Made by a program: the position numbers and the translations under genes
Origin: Elymus sibiricus
Lineage: Eukaryota > Streptophyta > Magnoliopsida > Poales > Poaceae
Assembly (NCBI GenBank): GCA_039707655.1
Contig: CM077676.1
Coordinates: 241,880,866 to 241,944,865, forward strand
Reading direction: 5' to 3'
Length of the DNA: 64,000 bases
Shown: positions 11,928-23,858 of the stretch, one piece after another
Layout: each line of letters opens with the position of its first letter
Position numbering within the stretch: position 1 is the stretch's first letter
The notes under the pieces: model-generated
What the model saw: only the letters and a program-made list of their open reading frames with translations
What the model was told of the DNA's origin: nothing
The model's database searches: none

Positions 11928-12443
11928 TCTAATGGGAGATGTATTGTTGGTAAACATGACTGTAGCGCACTTTGTGCTCCTGATTTGAGCATTATTCACG
12001 ATGCCTTAACTGGTAGTAGACATTATAACCTTGGGGCAATTGTTGCACGTCGGTTGAACCAAAACGCGTGTAACGGTGATTTGTATGGAGGAAAATTTTA
12101 TGCCTCCCGCGTAGCTGCAAGACTTGGGGTCTCTCCTAGACCCAATGATCCCATATTACCTGATAAGTACTTAGACTTTGAGGCGATGCAACGCCACGAA
12201 TTCATTAAATACGAGACTCACCAATATGATTACAACTTGGTATTCGATAAATACTGTGATGTCTCTGTTATTTTGCCTGCGCCTGGTCTCTTTGATTTTC
12301 AGAACAAACAAAGGCGTTTTGTCCATGAGTATGAGGCCCATGAGTACAACGAGAGAGTGGAGGTTGCCCGTCTTGCTGAGGAAGCAGCATTGAATGCCAC
12401 CCCGAGATATCATTATGAATACAATCCCGACCAGCGGTGGTGA
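11928..12443 (+). pseudogene. Athila ORF-1-like protein of element B, partial
   Basis: An open frame of 171 codons with no clear ATG start. An in-frame stop at 11925-11927 marks the break upstream. The stretch around RHYNLGAIVARRLNQN, then LYGGKFYASRVAARLGVSPRP, matches the conserved core of Athila ORF-1 / putative plant transposon proteins as I know them. The C-terminal part (LFDFQNKQRRF, then EYNERVEVARLAEEA) is typical of grass versions. It ends at a stop followed within 30 bp by AAGCTTGGGGGA. Function in the element is unknown. N-terminus degraded or missing. Confidence 0.6.
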
Positions 12444-14549
12444 TTACCAAGTTAGGCCAAAAGCCTAAGCTTGGGGGAGTACGTATTCTCACCAACATTA
12501 CATTCATGTTCACACATTCATTCCAGTTGTCGGTATTCATCCTCTTTCATTGTATGATCCATGTTAGTTTTTATTCTTTCGCTTTGTTTTTGTGTGTTTG
12601 AATTTTTTTGAAAATCCAAAAATATTTCTCGCTTCTTTTCTGTTTTTCTTCTCGTTAGTTAGTTCATAGTATTAAAAGAAAACCCAAAAAGATTTCTCGT
12701 TTCTCCTTTTCTTGTTTGTTGGGAGTTCTCCCGTGTAAATAGTTTTTCTCGCTTTTCGTTTTTCTTCTTTAGTTTGCTTTCTTCAGAAAAACTAAAAACT
12801 CCAAAAATATTTCAGTGTGTTTCTCTAAATTTCTTTTCGTTGAGTCATCGTAGGGAGAAGACCATGATGAAATTGTTGAGTGGCTCTCATATGCTTTGTG
12901 GTTGATATAACGAAGAGCCAATATTACCTTGTCTTCTCCTTTGAATGAATTGTTTGCAGATTCCAGCTTAGTCCATGACACTCTTGCACTATTATTATTT
13001 TCACATCATTCGGTCGCGGAAGTGAAAGTCAATAATGATGATGATTTGATGAAGTGACTGTGGCAAGGAAAACCTGGTATGAACTCCTTTTGTTTTTGTT
13101 TTTGTAAATATGTTTAACTTAGTATCCATGATTCATCATATTATGAGTAAACATGTTTGTGATGACTATTAGAGATTATAGTTGCTCATGCCATGCTTAA
13201 GTAGCTAGGAGTGGATAATGATTTATCTTGAATGTCAACATGCATTAAAATGGTTATGATGTAGTATGTTAGTATGGTATCCTCCTCTGAATGTTTCAAG
13301 TGGCTTGACTTGGCACATGTCCACGCATGTAGTTGATTCAAAATGAATGTAGCCTTCACGATATTTATGTTCAGGGTGTTTATATCCTACTCATCCTAGT
13401 ATTCAATGTTAATTATTCGCAATGCATGATTATGACCGTTGTCGCTCTCTAGTTGGTCGCTTCTCAATCTATTTGCTAGCCTTCGCCTATACTAAGGGGG
13501 AATACTGCTTGTGCATCCAAAATCTTTAAACCAAAGTTGTTCCAAATGAGTCCACTATATCTACATATATGCGGTATTACTCTGCCATTCCACGTAAATT
13601 TGCATGTGCCACCTCTAAGCATTCAAATAAACATCTGTTTTGTGTGCCCGTACCGCTCATGGAGCGACAGGGGGCGGTCAATATCTTCCATGCTAAGCGG
13701 GTTATTCTCACGATGAGTGTTTATTCACTTGTCATTGCACGGGAGAGGTTGATAATTGGGATGCCCAGTCCTATAATCAAAATAAAGAAAAATATAATAA
13801 AACAAACTCCCCCGGAAAGTTGATTGTTTGGAGGGCACCCGTGAATTCGGCTAGCCATGGCTTGTGTTTGTATGGTGGAGGGGGAGTAAACTTTACCTTT
13901 CCGCTTAGGAACAGTCGATAATGTGTTTAGCATGGAAGATATTGAAAATCCTCAGTCGTGACGTTGACAGGAAAAGCATACCTCTCAAATTGTTTTCATC
14001 TCTGATTTAAGCTTCGAGCTCTAGCACTCTGCAAATCTCTGCTTCCCTCTACGAAGGGTCTATCTATTTACTTTTATGTTATTTACTTTTATTGTTGAGT
14101 CATCACCTTCTCATTTTAAGCACCAATCCTGAGAGCACCATTGTCATTTTTATGCATTGAGTATAGTTAATGTTGGGTATACCATGACTGGATCTCTAAT
14201 ACCCTGAATTACAATGTTTAGTCACTGCTTGAACTTTGGAGGTGCTCTGCATTTATGTTTTGCGTCTCAGAAAGGGCTAGCGAGATACCATGTTATCATA
14301 TTATATCATGATTGTTTTGACAAATTGTTGGCATTGGAGATATGTTATTATTGCTCGCTAGTTGATTATGCCATTGATAAGAGTAAATATAAATTCTAAG
14401 TGTATTTGCATGGTTAGTTCATGATCTTTGCTGAAAACTTGGGTGCTATTTAAGCTTATATACGAATACAAGAACAAAAGAGTTCGTAAAAGTTTTTCTT
14501 TATCACTTTCAGTTTGTCAACTGAAATACTTGAGGACAAACAATGAGTT
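12444..14549 (+). other. Noncoding 3' region of element B
   Basis: T-rich sequence after the ORF, including pyrimidine-rich stretches at 12540-12840. It contains a block near 13500-13560 shared with element A (1965-2040, minus strand). No gene supported. Confidence 0.6.
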
Positions 14550-14563
14550 AAGCTTGGGGGAGT
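14550..14563 (+). other. Polypurine tract of element B
   Basis: AAGCTTGGGGGAGT lies directly before the LTR start at 14564. Confidence 0.75.
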
Positions 14564-15983
14564 TGCTACGTCTCCGTCGTATCTACTTTCCCAAACACTT
14601 TTCTCTTGTTTTGGACTCTAATTTGCATGATTTGAATGAAACTAACCCGGACTGATGCTGTTTTCAGCAGAACTACCATGGTGTTGTTTTTTGTGCAGAA
14701 ATTAAAGTTCTCAGAATTGGACGAAACTTTTTGGAGATTTTTTATGGAATAAATAAAAAATACTGGAACGAAAATCCACTGCACGGGGGCCACCAGTTGC
14801 CCACAAGGCAACAGGGCGTGCCTACCCCCTCAGGGCGCACCCTGATGCCTTGTGGGGCCCACGAGGCTCCTTTTGACCGAATTCTAGCACTATAAATTCC
14901 ATTTCCCAGAGAAAAAAATAAGAGAAAAAGTTTCATCGCATTTTACGATACGGAGCCACCGCCACCTCCTGTTCTTCATCGGGAGGGCTGATCTGGAGTC
15001 CGTTCGGGGCTCCGGAGAGGGGGATTCGTCGCCATCGTCATCATCAACCATCCTCCATCAACAATTCCATGATGCTCACCGCCGGGAGTGGGTAATTCCT
15101 TCGTAGGCTTGCTGGACGGTGATGGGTTGGATGAGATTTATCATGTAATCGAGTCAATTTGTTAGGGCTTGATCCCTAGTATCCACTATGTTCTAAGATT
15201 GATGTTGCTATGACTTTGCTATGCTTAATGCTTGTCACTAGGGCCCGAGTGCCATGATTTCAGATCTGAACCCTCTATGTTTTCATGAATATATTTGAGT
15301 TCTTGATCCTATCTGCTAGTTACATGCACTTGTTATTGTTCTGATCCGTAGACCCCATAGTGACAATTGTTTGGGATACTCTTCGGGGATGACTGTAATT
15401 CGAGGAGTTCATGTATTCACCATGTGTTAATGCTCTATTCCAGTTCTCTATTAAAAGGAGGCCTTAATATCCCTTAGTTTCCTTATGGACCTCGCTGCCA
15501 CGGGAGGGTAGGACAAAAGATGTCATGCAAGTTCTTATTATAAGCACGTATGACTATATACGGAATACATGCCTACATTACATTGATGAATTGGAGCTAT
15601 TGTATATCGCTCTAGGTTGTGACTGCTATATGATGAATGTCATCCAACACAATTATCCATCACTAATCCAATGCCTAAGCTTTCCGTATATTGATCTTTG
15701 CTTAGTTACTACCGCTGCTACTGCTGTTACAATCACTACAAAACTGTTGTTGTTGCTATTTCTGTTACTGTTGCTATACTGTTACTACTACTATCAAACT
15801 ATCATACTACTGTGCTACTAAACACTTTGCTGCAGATATTTAGTTCTCCAGGTGTGGTTGAATTGACAACTCAACTGCTAATACTCATAAATATTCTTTG
15901 GCTCCCCTTGTGTTGAATCAATAAATTTGGGTGAAATACTACCCTCAAAGACTGTCGCGATCCCCTATACTTGTGGATTATCA
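14564..15983 (+). repeat. 3' LTR of element B (1420 bp)
   Basis: Starts TGCTACGTCTCCGTCG after the polypurine tract and ends CTTGTGGATTATCA. Its right edge is confirmed by the uninterrupted copy of the flanking sequence at about 37394. Confidence 0.85.
14800..14897 (+). promoter_or_regulatory. LTR core promoter of element B: hairpin plus TATA box
   Basis: Inverted repeat arms at about 14800-14822 and 14832-14856 are followed by TATAAAT at 14891-14897. Same hairpin-then-TATA layout as the LTR of element A, although the LTRs otherwise differ. Confidence 0.55.
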
Positions 15984-18524
15984 GCTGGCACGTGGCGCTG
16001 AACACTACAACTCTGTGGGCGTGGGCACGTGTTGTGAGGGCACGAGGGAGCACCGGCTAAGGGTGCCACCTCCCCCTCCTGGCGCTTATGTCATGTGCTG
16101 CATCGCGACAATGCCATAGAGCATGCCGCTGGTGCGCATGAGCTAGCGCTCGTGGTTAGCTGCAAGAGCATTGTGGACATGAGCTTGTTGCAGTGAAGCT
16201 TCTGGTCGCTGTCACCATTTTGCTTATCATGTTCAATCTTCAGTTCCGTAGGATTGGGCGTCCAGGCTCCAGTTTTGATTATATTTTGAGTGGTACAAGT
16301 ACGCAGGAACAAAATGTATGTTATGTGAATGTTGTGACCAATTTTGATGCTAAGTTGGCAGTGGGCATGCTATTTGAGTGTGGTTATTTCTTATCTGGAC
16401 TATTATGTTTAGTAGGTAGTGGACATGCTATGTGATGTGGTGCTATGTGAATTTTGATGCTTAGCACACAGTGGGCATTATAAACATTTCAGCACACAAC
16501 TCATACAACAATCTCAGACTGCAATACCTGAAAGAAACTGGACAACTGAATCTGTGCGCAACTGTTTCTGTGGGCAGTTTCTCAGAATAAAATTCTGGAG
16601 AATCTGAAAAGAATGAGCCCTTAGTATGAACTACTAAACATTTTCTTATTGCCAACTTTTTTTTGAATTGCCGAACACTTCCCTATCCCCATCTTGGCGT
16701 GCACTCCTTCTCTTACAGCTAGCAAAACTGAAGCTTTCGTGCATGCATGCAAGTATAACAAAAAAGATGATGTCAACAAATATTTCTTTATTTTGAAAAA
16801 TCAGAATGTTTAACTCCCAAATAGTATTATCCAATTTACAATCTGTTTTCACCATTAAGTTCGTCATGATGAGATCTTTGAAACTAGATCTCATATGGGT
16901 ATGCTCTGACATCTCTTTTTCGGGTGAAAAATTATGAAGCTGCAACATGTTACTTATAAGCTACTCGCAAGTAGTTATTCGACATGAAAACTAGAACTCT
17001 TGGAATGTTTCAGCGACTTTTCAGAGCTCAGAAGTTATCATTGGTACTATATAAGTTACCAAACCGTTGGCCATTGTTATCGTCTTGAAAAATTATCTTG
17101 GTTGGATGTCTAAACAAAATTTTGGGAGCTTAGAGATTACCAAGCCAAGTAAATGTGTCAGTTACTAGATAGCAATGTTTAGGATATCGGTAATTGGTAC
17201 CATATCGGTCAGGTGCTGAGTAGGGATAAATAGGAGAATTTTCCAATTAATCAGTTGATGAATAAGTTAATTGGCTATTCGGTGACGCACCGAGTAGCGA
17301 TTAACTGACCGAGATGCCGATTAACTGTCCGATATTTGGAACAATGCCAGATAGTTCAAGATATACTTATCAACTTTAAAACTAAATCTCGCTGGTAGCC
17401 AACATTATTTGAGTTACTGGATTGGTCACAGTCCAAACAGTAATGTGTGAGCTAGGTAGCGATTGACTCGAAAATAGATCTCACCAGAACCACCATAACT
17501 TCATCTCTATTATGGTGGTGACTGTGACATAGTATGCTGGTTAACTCTCATGGTGATAACTGTTCTAGCATGAGAAACTTGGTAACTACATAATTGCATG
17601 TTGGTAAGTATAGTTTGGATGTTGGGTAACTATACCGAGTGGTTATCAGGTCATTAAAGTTACTGAAGTACTCACAAGTTGTCGTCGATTCCAAAATTAT
17701 GTCTCATTGAACCACCATGTAAATACATCACTACAATGGTGGAGGTTGTTATGAAATGAGCTTGTATATCATCGGGGCCAACTGGCCAGCACATATACAT
17801 GTAGGGAAATAAGCAAAGAAGCCCTTATACAATATGATAACTACACACAACACAACACCCTGTTCTAACACCCCCCCCCCCCTCTCAAACTCAAGGGGGA
17901 TATTGGACACTGAGTTTGGACAAGAAAAAGTTGTGTTGTGACCGTGTCTGAGCTTTCGTGAGAAAATCAGCAAGCTGAAGCTCCGAGGGCACATACGGAA
18001 GGGCCACAATCCTCTCTTGCTCCTGAGAACGCATGTAGAAGGCATCAACACCGATGTGCTTGGTGAGCTCATGCTTAACAGGATCACAGGCAATGCTGAG
18101 CGCCCCAGCGCTGTCGGAGAGCAAAGGGGTCGGTGCAGCAGTGATAACACCGAAATCCTGAAGAAGCCACCGTAGCCAAGTAATCTCTGCAGTCATGAAT
18201 GCCATAGCTCGCAGCTCGGCCTCAGCACTGGAGCGAGATACAACAGTCTGCTTCAGAGAGGAGCCAAGAAAAACACAATAGGCAGAGAGAGAGAGGGGCG
18301 ATCAGTGGGATCGCTGGCCTAGGTCGCATCACAGTAGCCTGAAGCTAGAGCGAGGGAAGAATAAGCGACGAGTCATAGTACCACGAAGGTAACGAAGAAC
18401 CCGAAGAAGATGATTGTAGTGAAGTTGAGTGGGAGCAAAGACAAACTGACTCAGAATGTGCACAACATAAGAAATGTCAGGACGAGTGATGCCTAGATAG
18501 ACAAAGCTCCCAACAAAATGGTGG
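15984..18524 (+). repeat. Segmental duplicate of part of RER1 intron 1 (left copy)
   Basis: Near-identical to 37394-40222 after removing the MITE at 38471-38744. It includes unique intron-like sequence (15984-17746) and the 3' end of a copia element (17747-18524). The left edge is hidden by element B, so the duplication may extend left of the window. Similarity ends at about 18520, in the copia RT-RNase H region. Confidence 0.9.
17747..18524 (-). pseudogene. 3' end of copia element C (duplicated fragment): LTR plus RNase H
   Basis: Contains the short LTR (17747 to about 17870), a C-run, and on the minus strand the end of copia RNase H (18205-17891: MAFMTAEITWLRWLLQDFGV, then LLSDSAGALSIACDPVKHEL and the closing FLTKAQTRSQHNFFLSKL). 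It is cut off at about 18524, whereas the matching copy at 39440-44305 is full length. Confidence 0.85.
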
Positions 18525-18778
18525 CGACTGTGACCTAGTACGTTGGTTAACTCTCATGGTGATAATTGTTGTAGCATGAGAAACCTGCTAACTACATAAT
18601 TGCCATGTTGGTAAGTATAATTTGGATGTTGGGTAACTATACCGAGTGGTTATCGGGTCATTAAAGTTACCGAATTACTCACAAGTTGTTGTAGATTCCA
18701 AAATTATTTCTCACTGAACCACCATGTAAATACATCACTACAATGGTGGAGGTTGTTATGAAATGAGCTTGTATATCA
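18521..18778 (+). repeat. Second local copy of a 260-bp segment ending in a clipped copia LTR
   Basis: Matches 17508-17770 and 39207-39465, with more differences than the main duplication shows. It runs through the pre-LTR flank and about the first 30 bases of the copia LTR, then stops at 18778 where the 1.1-kb array begins. The join at 18520 shares the short word ATGG(T/C)GG with both sides. Confidence 0.75.
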
Positions 18779-20492
18779 AGGATATTACATTTCGATGCAA
18801 TTGGAATTTATCCGACGGCCGAAGTTGATCGGGTAAATATCCAACGACTCACAGTGATTTGGATCGAGATCCGACGGTCCGTGTTGCGAGGACATTCCGA
18901 TCGGACGGTCGAGAAGCTTTGAGCTCTGAGGAGGCTCGGGTTCAGACGTGAATCTAACTATATTGCATACTGAAAAATAATGTGCGTTTATTAGAAGCAC
19001 CAGAATCAGATAAAATTTCTTGATTACCGTAGACGGTAGTAGGCACCAAACTTGGGCACTCAACTTAAAACAAACCAGTACTAGCACGATGCAATGCGGG
19101 TGGATCAAGATATACCAATACTACTTGTCCTTGTAATTAAACTGTACTTACCACTAACGGTATCCCATGGAATATTGAACAGAAGATGTTCTAGCTGACA
19201 TGTCCATTGCCCTCGGTAAGTCCCTAATATCACCACCAGAACAAGCATGGAACGAAACCATATACCCCGGTGCTCGTCGGCATTAGATGGAGACAGGATC
19301 TGGGGAAGAGATTTGGTGGTCTACGGTTAACTGAGATTGAAGAGTTGGCTAGAACAAGGTGCCACGGGAGGGGATTTCTAGGTCCAGATTTAGAGATGGG
19401 GAAGAGCTAGCTGTACTAGTCAACCACCGTCGACTGCAAAGGAAGGGCTGGCTGGGGCAAGGTGGCGACCGCCGCCACCGGGACTAGATTAGAGAACGGG
19501 GATGAGTTTTGCGCCGCTGCCGCTGGTGGGAATGAGCTGGACGATAGGATTAAAAGAGCTGCTGGGACAACGCCTATCTTGAGGGGGGTTTCGCAAAAGT
19601 GGGCCTTCTCCAAGGATGTAATTACAAATTGTACCATTGACCAGATCAGAAACCCACCTGAGCCTAACTGTGCCGCTCGATACACATCTAACGGCCCATA
19701 ACGCTAGATCGTACGATCTCACGCCAATCCCAGATCTCATACAAGTCTCTCCCGGGTTAGGAATGGGGGCTCGGGCATGAGGTTGCCACAACCGCGCGAG
19801 TGCGGGAGGACGCGGCTAGGTTTTCACTCAACACAGTGTTGCTGCCATTTTATAACCCATTTATGAAATGACAAAAATGCCCCGGTAGGGGTAAGGATAT
19901 TACATTTTGATGCAATTGGAATTTATCCGATGGCTGAAGTTGATCGGGTAAATATCGAACAACTCACAACGATTTGGATTGAGATCCGATGGTCCATGTC
20001 GCGAGGAGATTCCGATCGGGCGGCCGAGAAGCTCTGAGCTCTGAGGAGGCTCTGGTTCAGACGTGAATCTAACTATATTGCATACTGAAAAATAATGTGT
20101 GTTTATTAGAAGCACCACAATCAGATAAAATTTCTTGATTACCGTAGATGGTAGTAGGCACCAAAATTGGGCACTCAACTTAAAACAAACCAGTACTAGC
20201 ACGATGCAATGCGGGTGGATCAAGATATACAAATACTTCTTGTCCTTGCAATTAAACTATACTTACCACTAACTGTATCCCTTGGAATATTGAACAGAAG
20301 ATGTTCTAGCTGACAAGTCTATTGCCCTCGGTAAGTCCCTAATATCACCACCAGAACAAGCATGGAAGGAAACCATATACCCCGGTGCTGGTCGGCATTA
20401 GATCGAGATAGGATTCGGGGAAGAGATTTCGTGGTCTACGGTTAGCTTAGATTGAAGAGTTGGCTGGAACAAGGGTGCTACGGGAGGGGATT
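18779..20492. repeat. Tandem array of about 1.1-kb units, left part (unit A and start of unit B)
   Basis: Unit A spans 18779-19893 and unit B starts at 19894 with the same AGGATATTACATTT phrase. Unit B is cut at 20492 by the SIRE-like copia element and resumes at 32763. Units have promoter-like features: TATAAAA on the minus strand near 19845, GGCCCA motifs, and a GC-rich stretch with TAACCCGGG. A minus-strand ORF of about 107-110 codons recurs in several units but looks unselected. No protein family recognised. Confidence 0.85.
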
Positions 20493-21885
20493 TGTAAGTG
20501 CATCAAGTGCCCCCTTAGTGGTTTTGGAGTATTGAAGACAAATAGGTTAAGGGACTAATGTGTTTGTGAGTGTACATAGGTGAAATAGTCCCTGAAGACT
20601 TGGTTTAACCCACAGAAGTCGACCCCTAAAAATGTATTTCTTCAAGTGAAGAATTTGGTGCGGCCTTTGAAGAAATTGATTCAAAGACTTTGAAGCTTGA
20701 AGACTTTGTTTTCATAGTTTCATTTTCTTCTTATTTGAGTCATAGGAAAAACCGTACTGTTAAAGGGGGTCTAGGTGATATACATTTCACAATTCCAAAG
20801 TGATGCTCAAACCTGTACACACTACAGCCGCTTCGAGTGAAGCCTTTGGAAATCTCCGGAACAGCTGACGAATTTGCTAGTGACAGTGACGCAGTTCATG
20901 TGGTCACTGACGAATTTGGTCAGGCTGAGGAGTTAGGATTTCGCCAGTGCGATCTGCCTATCGTGAGAAAATTGAGTGCCCCGACGAAATTGAGAGTTCC
21001 AATTTCCGACCGTTGCTGCGCCGCGTGCCAGTTGTCGAGTGGATCTTATCCTGAGAAGGGTATTTATGACATTTCATGTCGGGTTGCCCCCTGGCTATAA
21101 ATAGCCGCCCCCCACAACCACTAGTTGGTTGGCTGCTCTAGAGAGAACTTGACACTTGTCATTTGAGAGCAACGCTTCCTCTGACGACTTTGCGAGAACC
21201 CAAGTGAGGAAAAACCCAACCAGAGCCAAAGTGATTGAGCATCACTGAAGAAGTTAATCTGTGTGATCCGACGACTATTACCTTTGAAGACTGTCATTCT
21301 TCCAAACGGTTAGGCGTCATGTTCTGAGCACTCAAGAGCAAATTGTGGTGTGCCAGTGAACAAGTCTGTGAAGGTTTTGGAAGTCTACCTTGAAGACTTA
21401 CCACGAGTGATTGGGCGAGATCTAAGTGATCTTAGCTCAAGAGGAATACGGTGAGGACTAAGTGTCTTTGGAGTTCAAACTCAGCCGCCTCAACTAGACG
21501 TACAGTTGATACAACAACTGGAACTGGTCTACCAAATAGCTGTGTCTTCACCAAGCCTCCCTGGTTTCAAATTCCTCAACCCTTTTACTTTTTGTTATTC
21601 CGCTACTGAAGAATCTGTGATCTACCTTCTAAAGAATTTGTACTGAAGACTTTCATCATGTTCCGTTTCACTTCTTCAGTTCATCTTCTGTATACCTGAT
21701 TGCTTGTTTGATTGCATGTTCTTCACATGCATCTATCTTGTATGCTTGATTTACGTTTCTATGATGAGGTAGTTTCAGTCCTGTTTCTATTTCTTCACTG
21801 TGACTTTCGTCAAAGTCTTCAGAGTTTGACGAATTTCTAAAAATCTCCCATTCAGCCCCCCTCTGGGAGTAAACCTGCACTTTCA
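20493..21885 (+). repeat. 5' LTR of the SIRE-like element (1393 bp)
   Basis: Starts TGTAAGTGCATC after the target duplication and ends at CACTTTCA, just before the primer site. A TATAAATA box at 21096-21103 is the likely LTR core promoter. Confidence 0.88.
21096..21103 (+). promoter_or_regulatory. TATA box in the 5' LTR of the SIRE-like element
   Basis: TATAAATA in GGCTATAAATAGCC context, conserved in the 3' LTR at 31980-31987. Confidence 0.6.
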
Positions 21886-21887
21886 AT

Positions 21888-21899
21888 TGGTATCAGAGT
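21888..21899 (+). other. Primer binding site (initiator tRNA-Met type)
   Basis: TGGTATCAGAGT, two bases after the LTR, close to the common plant copia primer site TGGTATCAGAGC. Confidence 0.8.
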
Positions 21900-21952
21900 A
21901 AGGTACTCCCTTGTTCTGTGTGATTTTGGTTTAACCACCTGGAGTTTTAGTT

Positions 21953-23576
21953 ATGTCGACCGCAGGTATGATCAAGGTATCCACTGCATGCCCCATCTTC
22001 GATGGCACGGACTATCCCTACTGGAAGAACAAGATGTGCATGCATCTTGAGGCTATTGACAACGATCTCTGATTTGTCGTCGAGAATGGTGTGCCCTCTG
22101 TCGGACCAAGCATTAATGCTACTGACGTGAAGAGATTCAAGCAACTCGACTCTCAAGCGAAGAATATCATATGCGGACATTTGAACAAAGGACAATATGG
22201 CAGAGTGAGTGCCCTAGAAACATCGAAGCTTATCTGGGATAGGCTTTCCAAGGTCAACGAGGGAGTTTCAACTCAATGTGACTTTCGAGTTGATGTTCTT
22301 CGCAATCTTTTCAATCGCTTCAAGAGGCTCGACAACGAGAATGTCCAACAAACCTTCGACCGCCTCACTGATATCTCCAATGAGCTTCAGGCTCTTGGCG
22401 CTATAGACATCACTGATCATGAGGCGGTGAAGAAATTGCTGAGGTCACTGGACAGTTCATTTGACACCTTGGCTCTAATGATTCAAGAGTGCCCTGACTA
22501 CAAGCAACTTGATCCGGCTGATATTCTTGAAAGGCTCAATACTCATGAATTTCAGCAAGTTGAGAAAAGAGATATGTATGGTCCTAGCTATGGAAGACCT
22601 CACGCTCTGAAGGCAAAAGGAAAAGCCAAGGCAATTTCTTCATCTGAAGAAGAATCTGACTACAGTTCTGGTGACGCCGAAGAAATTGGCAGAGAACTTG
22701 CAATGCTGGTGAGGAAATTCCAGAAGTTTTCAAAGAAAAGCCGCTTTGGAAAGTCTTCAAAGTATGACTTGAACGTGAAAATGCAAATTCTTCAGCTGAA
22801 TGTTCAAATGCTTCAGTACTTTCAATTGCTTCAACTGCTTCTATGGCCACTAACCCCTCATCTGAGGATGCCACCAGTGATACTGACGAAAATGCAGGGT
22901 TGAAGGAATTGTATGTTTCTGGCATGTACAAAAGCCTCAAAGGGCATCAAACCCTTTGTGATGTGCTCAAAAAGCAGATTCTGAACAGGAACCCTAGGAA
23001 AGAGTGTATTGCTTTTGAGAGAAAGCTCAATGATGATGGTTCTTATTGGAAGCCTGAGCAGTATCCCAAAACCACCTGGGTTGCTGCAAAGGGACCTCCA
23101 GTAGATCCATCCACTTTATCTGGTTATACTTGTGATCTTCATATTCTTCAGATGAGTCATTTGACTCAAATTACAAACTGTTCAAAAATCAGAATGGTGA
23201 AGTATTTGCCAGTTTTGTTGGTACTAACTGCAGGAATGGTCCACCTGTGAAGAAAATCTGGGTCCCCAAAAGCCTTCTAGAAAATCTTCAGCTGAATGTC
23301 ATCATGACACCACCGATGAAGAAGAAACTTCCCAGGCCAAATTCTTCACAGGGATCAAAGTCGTTAAATGGACACAAACCCACTTATGGTCGTGCTAATG
23401 CCTCTATTTCGCAGGGAAACAAACAACGTTCTGATGAATATGAGCATTACTCTTCGAACCACTATGTCTACAAAACATCGAAGAGTTTCTCTGCTTATTC
23501 ATTCAATTACTGTAACCCTCCTGTGAAGAGAAATGCATATTCTTCAATGCCTAAGTTCTCCATTAATGCACTTTGA
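21953..23576 (+). pseudogene. gag of the SIRE-like element, broken
   Basis: ATG at 21953 (MSTAGMIKVSTACPIFDGTDY). A TGA at 22070-22072 replaces a Trp codon. The copia gag region continues from 22073 (VENGVPSVGP, IICGHLNKGQYGRVS, LRSLDSSFDTLALMIQ). After about 22770 the frame changes and no CCHC zinc knuckle is found. In another frame the typical spacer of this family follows (MYKSLKGHQTLCDVLKKQIL, RKECIAFERKLNDD). Gag would coat and package element RNA. This copy cannot. Confidence 0.85.
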
Positions 23577-23858
23577 TACATTGCTTCTGAGCCACCCATT
23601 CAGATGTGGGTGGTTAAGAAGAACTAATCTCTTCTGCAGGGTCAGGTCTTCAGACAACTAAAATGTCTGATGAATTTGCTGAAGACCTGACAAAATGCTT
23701 GTTGGGATGCAAGCTAATCATGATGAAATGAATACTCATTTCACACACCCCTTATGCTGCTAGTTATTATTCATTGATGAAATTGTCTGACGAAATTGAT
23801 CATCACATTCTTCACTTTGAAGTATATGAATTTGTAAGTCAGACTAATTCTTCTACAG

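Larger units (their letters stand above)
9854..15983 (+). mobile_element. Athila-like gypsy relic (element B), 3' portion with 3' LTR
   Basis: Element A inserted into its interior at 9853/9854. What remains is the tail of one ORF (9854-9970), a spacer carrying a hAT-like insertion, an Athila ORF-like gene (11928-12443), about 2.1 kb of noncoding sequence, a polypurine tract (14550-14563) and one LTR (14564-15983). No pol is visible here; it may lie left of element A or the family may be non-autonomous. The right edge joins sequence that continues, uninterrupted, in the second copy of a duplication at about 37394, which fixes the element end at 15983. Confidence 0.8.

Noticed and set aside
15698..15916. 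Leu/Tyr-rich ORF in the LTR of element B
   Set aside because: Arises from ACTACTGCT-type simple sequence within the LTR.
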